A DNA stretch of 64,000 bases from Halosimplex aquaticum (GTDB lineage: Archaea > Halobacteriota > Halobacteria > Halobacteriales > Haloarculaceae). Positions within the stretch are counted from its first letter, which is position 1, and every line of letters begins with the position of its first letter. The position numbers were made by a program, and so were the translations under genes. This document shows positions 61,405 through 64,000 of this stretch, one piece after another. The notes below the pieces were generated by a model. It saw only the letters and a list, made by a program, of their open reading frames with translations, was not told the origin of the DNA and did not search any database. The stretch lies in NCBI RefSeq assembly GCF_028747785.1, contig NZ_CP118158.1, positions 248,001 through 312,000 on the forward strand, written 5' to 3'.

Positions 61405-61555
61405 GTGACAATCTCAGTGACGGGTAACATCCGAGATTCCACGGGAACCGCGGTAGCCGGCTGACCACACCTCGTGGAAACTGACCACCGATCACGGATT
61501 CACCGTTGATAGCCACACCCCAATCCTTATTCGAGCGTTCGACTGAGCGTATAGA

Positions 61556-63415
61556 ATGGAACCGTCGACATCGATATCGGGTTCGATTCGAGTCCTCCAT
61601 GTCGACGACGAACCGGATCTCGCGGATCTCGTGGCGACCTATCTCGAACGCAAAGACGAGCGACTCACGGTCGAGACAGCATCGACCGTCGCTGACGCGC
61701 TCGCTCGTCTCGACGAAATGGATATCGACTGTGTCATCTCCGATTACGAGATGCCCGGCCAGAATGGACTCGAGTTCCTCGAAGCCGTGCGGACGGATCG
61801 ACCGGATTTTCCCTTCATTCTGTTCACGGGCAAAGGGAGTGAGGAGATCGCGAGCGATGCGATCTCGGCCGGTGTCACCGATTATCTCCAGAAGGAGAGG
61901 GGCATCGAGCAGTACACCATCCTCGCCAACCGCGTCATCAACGCCGTCGAGCGAGCGCGTGCAGAACAGGCCGAGCAACGGCAGCTCCGCGCGATCGAAA
62001 CCGCCCACGAGGGCATCAGCATCCTCAACGCCGCGGGCGAGTTCATCTACGTCAATGAGGCGTATGCCGATCTCTATGGATACGACCTGGAGGAGATGCT
62101 CGGTGCGCACTGGAGCCTCATCTACCCCGACGAAGATACCCAGGCTATTCGGGAGACGATACTGCCGGCCGTGCGAACGAACGGGTTCTGGCGGGGCGAA
62201 ACGACTGGCCTCCGTGCAGATGGAACCACATTCGTCGAGGACCACCGCCTCGCGACGACCGACCACGGTGAACTCGTCTGTACGGTGCTCGATACGACCG
62301 AGCAGCGGAGACAGAAACAGGCGATCGAGGAACTGCACAGTACCGCCCGCGCATTTATTCAGGCCGAGACCGCCGAGGAAGTCGCAGAGATAGCTGTTGC
62401 GGCCGTCCGTGATATCCTCGAGATGCCCGCAAACGGGTTCCACCGCTACGACGAAACGGACGACAGACTGGTCCCGGTCACGTGGACCGACCGGACCGAG
62501 GAACTCGTCGGTGAGCCACCGGTCTTCGAATCTGGTGAGGGGATCGCTTGGACAGCATTTGCGATGGGCGAACCGCAAGTGCACGACGATATCTCGACCA
62601 ACGACGACCGATATAACCCGGACACACCGATCCGGAGCCAGTTGGCCCTCCCGCTGGACGGTCGCGGTGTCCACCTAATCGGCTCGCCCGAACCCGCCGC
62701 GTTCGACGAGACGGACGTCTCGCTCGCGAAAACCGTCGCTGCGCATGCGACGGCGGCGCTCGAACGCGTCGAACGCGAGCAGGAACTCACTCGACAGAAC
62801 GACCGGCTCGCGACGTTCACCGATATCGTGAGCCACGACTTGCGAAACCCGCTCACCGTCGCGATCGGCCGTTTAGAACTCGCACAGGACACGTGTGATT
62901 GTCCATATCTCGCGGATGTGGACCAGGCACTGACGCGAACGGAGACGTTGCTCGACGACCTCCACGCGTTCGCGCAGGCCGGAACGGCGACACTCGATCT
63001 CAAATCCGTCGATCTCACCACCCTCTGTCAGGCTTCCTGGGAACACGTCGAGACAGGTACAGCGACGCTCGTCACCGACACCCAGCAGGTGATCCGTGCC
63101 GACGAGAGTCGCCTCCAGGAGCTATTGGAGAATCTCTTCAGTAACGCAGTCGAACACGGAGGCGATGCAGTAACTGTCACCGTCGGCGACCTCAAAGACG
63201 GGATCTATATCGCGGATGATGGCCCCGGAATTGCAGATGCGGACAAGGATGCCGTCTTCGACTACGGATATTCGACAAGTCAGGATGGGACCGGATTCGG
63301 GCTCTCGATCGTCCGGGAGATCGCCGACGTTCACGGCTGGGAGCTTCGCCTCACTGACAGCGACGCAGGTTGTGCACGCTTCGAGATCTGTAACGTCGAG
63401 ACAGAGGGGATGTGA
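61556..63415 (+). CDS. Hybrid sensor histidine kinase (receiver-PAS-GAF-HisKA-HATPase)
   Basis: 619 residues, no TM helix, so soluble. A receiver domain (about 10-125) has the acidic pair Asp17-Asp18 and phospho-acceptor Asp63 (ISDYEMPGQNG). A PAS domain (about 145-265), a GAF domain (about 275-420) and a HisKA box follow, with His427 in SHDLRNPL. The HATPase domain shows NAVEHGG, DDGPGI and GTGFGLSIV. This receiver-first order is common in haloarchaea. A TATA-like stretch about 27 bases upstream suggests a leaderless transcript. Signal and partners unknown. Confidence 0.92.
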   Translation: MEPSTSISGSIRVLHVDDEPDLADLVATYLERKDERLTVETASTVADALARLDEMDIDCVISDYEMPGQNGLEFLEAVRTDRPDFPFILFTGKGSEEIASDAISAGVTDYLQKERGIEQYTILANRVINAVERARAEQAEQRQLRAIETAHEGISILNAAGEFIYVNEAYADLYGYDLEEMLGAHWSLIYPDEDTQAIRETILPAVRTNGFWRGETTGLRADGTTFVEDHRLATTDHGELVCTVLDTTEQRRQKQAIEELHSTARAFIQAETAEEVAEIAVAAVRDILEMPANGFHRYDETDDRLVPVTWTDRTEELVGEPPVFESGEGIAWTAFAMGEPQVHDDISTNDDRYNPDTPIRSQLALPLDGRGVHLIGSPEPAAFDETDVSLAKTVAAHATAALERVEREQELTRQNDRLATFTDIVSHDLRNPLTVAIGRLELAQDTCDCPYLADVDQALTRTETLLDDLHAFAQAGTATLDLKSVDLTTLCQASWEHVETGTATLVTDTQQVIRADESRLQELLENLFSNAVEHGGDAVTVTVGDLKDGIYIADDGPGIADADKDAVFDYGYSTSQDGTGFGLSIVREIADVHGWELRLTDSDAGCARFEICNVETEGM

Positions 63416-63506
63416 CTGCGACGACGGTACGCGCCAGTCGCTCAAGATCCATCACGATATGCGGGCCGCGGCATTGCACCTGTGGTGCCGATACCGAGAC
63501 GATATC

Positions 63507-63797
63507 TTACGCCGGCTTGCCGTCCGCGTCGACGTACTGGGCTTCCCAGTCGCGACGCGCTTCGATTTCTCGGCGCCCGCGCCGAGTCAGACTGTAGAAG
63601 TTGGTTCGCCGGTCACGTTCGCCTTTCTCGACGAGGCCCTTGTCGACGAGGGTGTCGAGGTTCGGGTACAGTCGGCCGTGGTGGATCTCTTTCTCGTAGT
63701 ACTCTTCGAGTTCCTCTTTGATTGCAAGGCCGTGTGGTTCGTCCTGGCCAGCGATCGCGTACAGCAAGTCGCGTTGGAACCCGGTCAAGTCGTACAT
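63507..63797 (-). CDS. PadR-family transcription regulator
   Basis: 96 residues from MYDLTGFQRDLLYAIAGQDE. PadR winged-helix pattern: PHGLAIKEELEEYYEKEIHH, then GRLYPNLDTLVDKGLVEKGE and the wing RRTNFYSLTRRGRREI. Haloarchaeal PadR-like proteins of this length are common stand-alone regulators. It is convergent with the histidine kinase. Upstream in-frame sequence is not homologous-looking. Confidence 0.87.
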   Translation of the reverse strand: MYDLTGFQRDLLYAIAGQDEPHGLAIKEELEEYYEKEIHHGRLYPNLDTLVDKGLVEKGERDRRTNFYSLTRRGRREIEARRDWEAQYVDADGKPA

Positions 63798-64000
63798 TGA
63801 ACTAGTACTTGATACAACATCCAGTCGGATAATTCTATCGAGATCTCCGGTATCTCGGCCAATAGTGCGACAATGTGGTTTCATCGTCGCATACCAGATC
63901 AGAAATGATGGCCTCTCGAAGTACACTCTAAGAGTGTCACCACTGATGGAGTGCTCGCCGACCGTGATTCCACGAGAGAATGCCGAAAAAGGTAACGACT

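Noticed and set aside
1..64000. CRISPR array, tRNA or rRNA genes
   Set aside because: No regularly spaced short repeats, cloverleaf-like sequences with CCA-type ends or rRNA-like conserved blocks were noticed on reading; a covariance search was not possible.

Overview
The window reads as part of a haloarchaeal (class Halobacteria) megaplasmid or integrated mobile region. The predicted proteins are strongly acidic, the DNA is GC-rich, several starts look leaderless with a TATA-like box about 27 bases upstream, and many families are archaeal or halophile-specific (TFB, HalOD1, DUF7344, PhiH1-type repressors, DUF6735, RPA-like OB-fold protein). I see no rRNA, tRNA or CRISPR array.

Layout. 0-3.7 kb: a PhiH1-like regulator, then a tyrosine integrase cut off by an IS5-type insertion sequence (copy A), whose other end truncates a NicO-type Ni/Co transporter. 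3.7-8.4 kb: metal island (NikR-like regulator, CPH-type P1B copper ATPase, YtkA-like protein, DUF4386 membrane protein). 8.7-10.1 kb: decayed DNA with a secretion-ATPase fragment. 10.1-19.5 kb, all minus strand: DUF3006 plus a secreted metallo-beta-lactamase/LTD lipoprotein, then a conjugation (type IV secretion-like) operon with VirB4-, VirB3-, VirB6- and possibly VirB2-like proteins, a TAT lipoprotein and a large surface protein. 19.7-24.4 kb: plasmid-type small genes (zinc fingers, SWIM protein, TFB, two DUF6735 paralogues around a VapBC pair) and a queC remnant. 24.5-28.1 kb: a nitrogen/urea-related metabolic set (DUF1989, YqcI/YcgG, asparaginase, polysaccharide deacetylase). 28.5-37.2 kb: transporters, an EVE-like/HNH nuclease, globin, carbonic anhydrase, an ArdC-like antirestriction protein and a P450. 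37.4-38.5 kb: IS copy B. 38.7-46.4 kb: an Mrr-like membrane nuclease, HEPN/MNT and DUF6036/HTH toxin-antitoxin-like modules, and an RPA-like protein. 46.4-48.1 kb: very GC-rich noncoding DNA with long direct repeats. 48.1-54.7 kb: lipoprotein, secreted SNase-LTD nuclease, a second RHH/PIN pair, a membrane-tailed exonuclease VII, an Lrp/HalOD1 pair. 55.3-56.4 kb: frameshifted IS copy C. 56.5-64 kb: ABC exporter, MFS, membrane protein, hybrid histidine kinase, PadR-like regulator.

How it fits together. The conjugation operon, ArdC, RPA-like protein, TFB, toxin-antitoxin pairs and restriction-type nucleases form a coherent transfer, maintenance and defence set, with metal resistance and small catabolic cassettes as cargo. 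A recurring hairpin with a conserved purine-rich loop lies just upstream of several of the plasmid-type genes and is the most unexplained signal. Several genes carry single-base indels next to short homopolymers, so either local decay or residual sequence error should be kept in mind.
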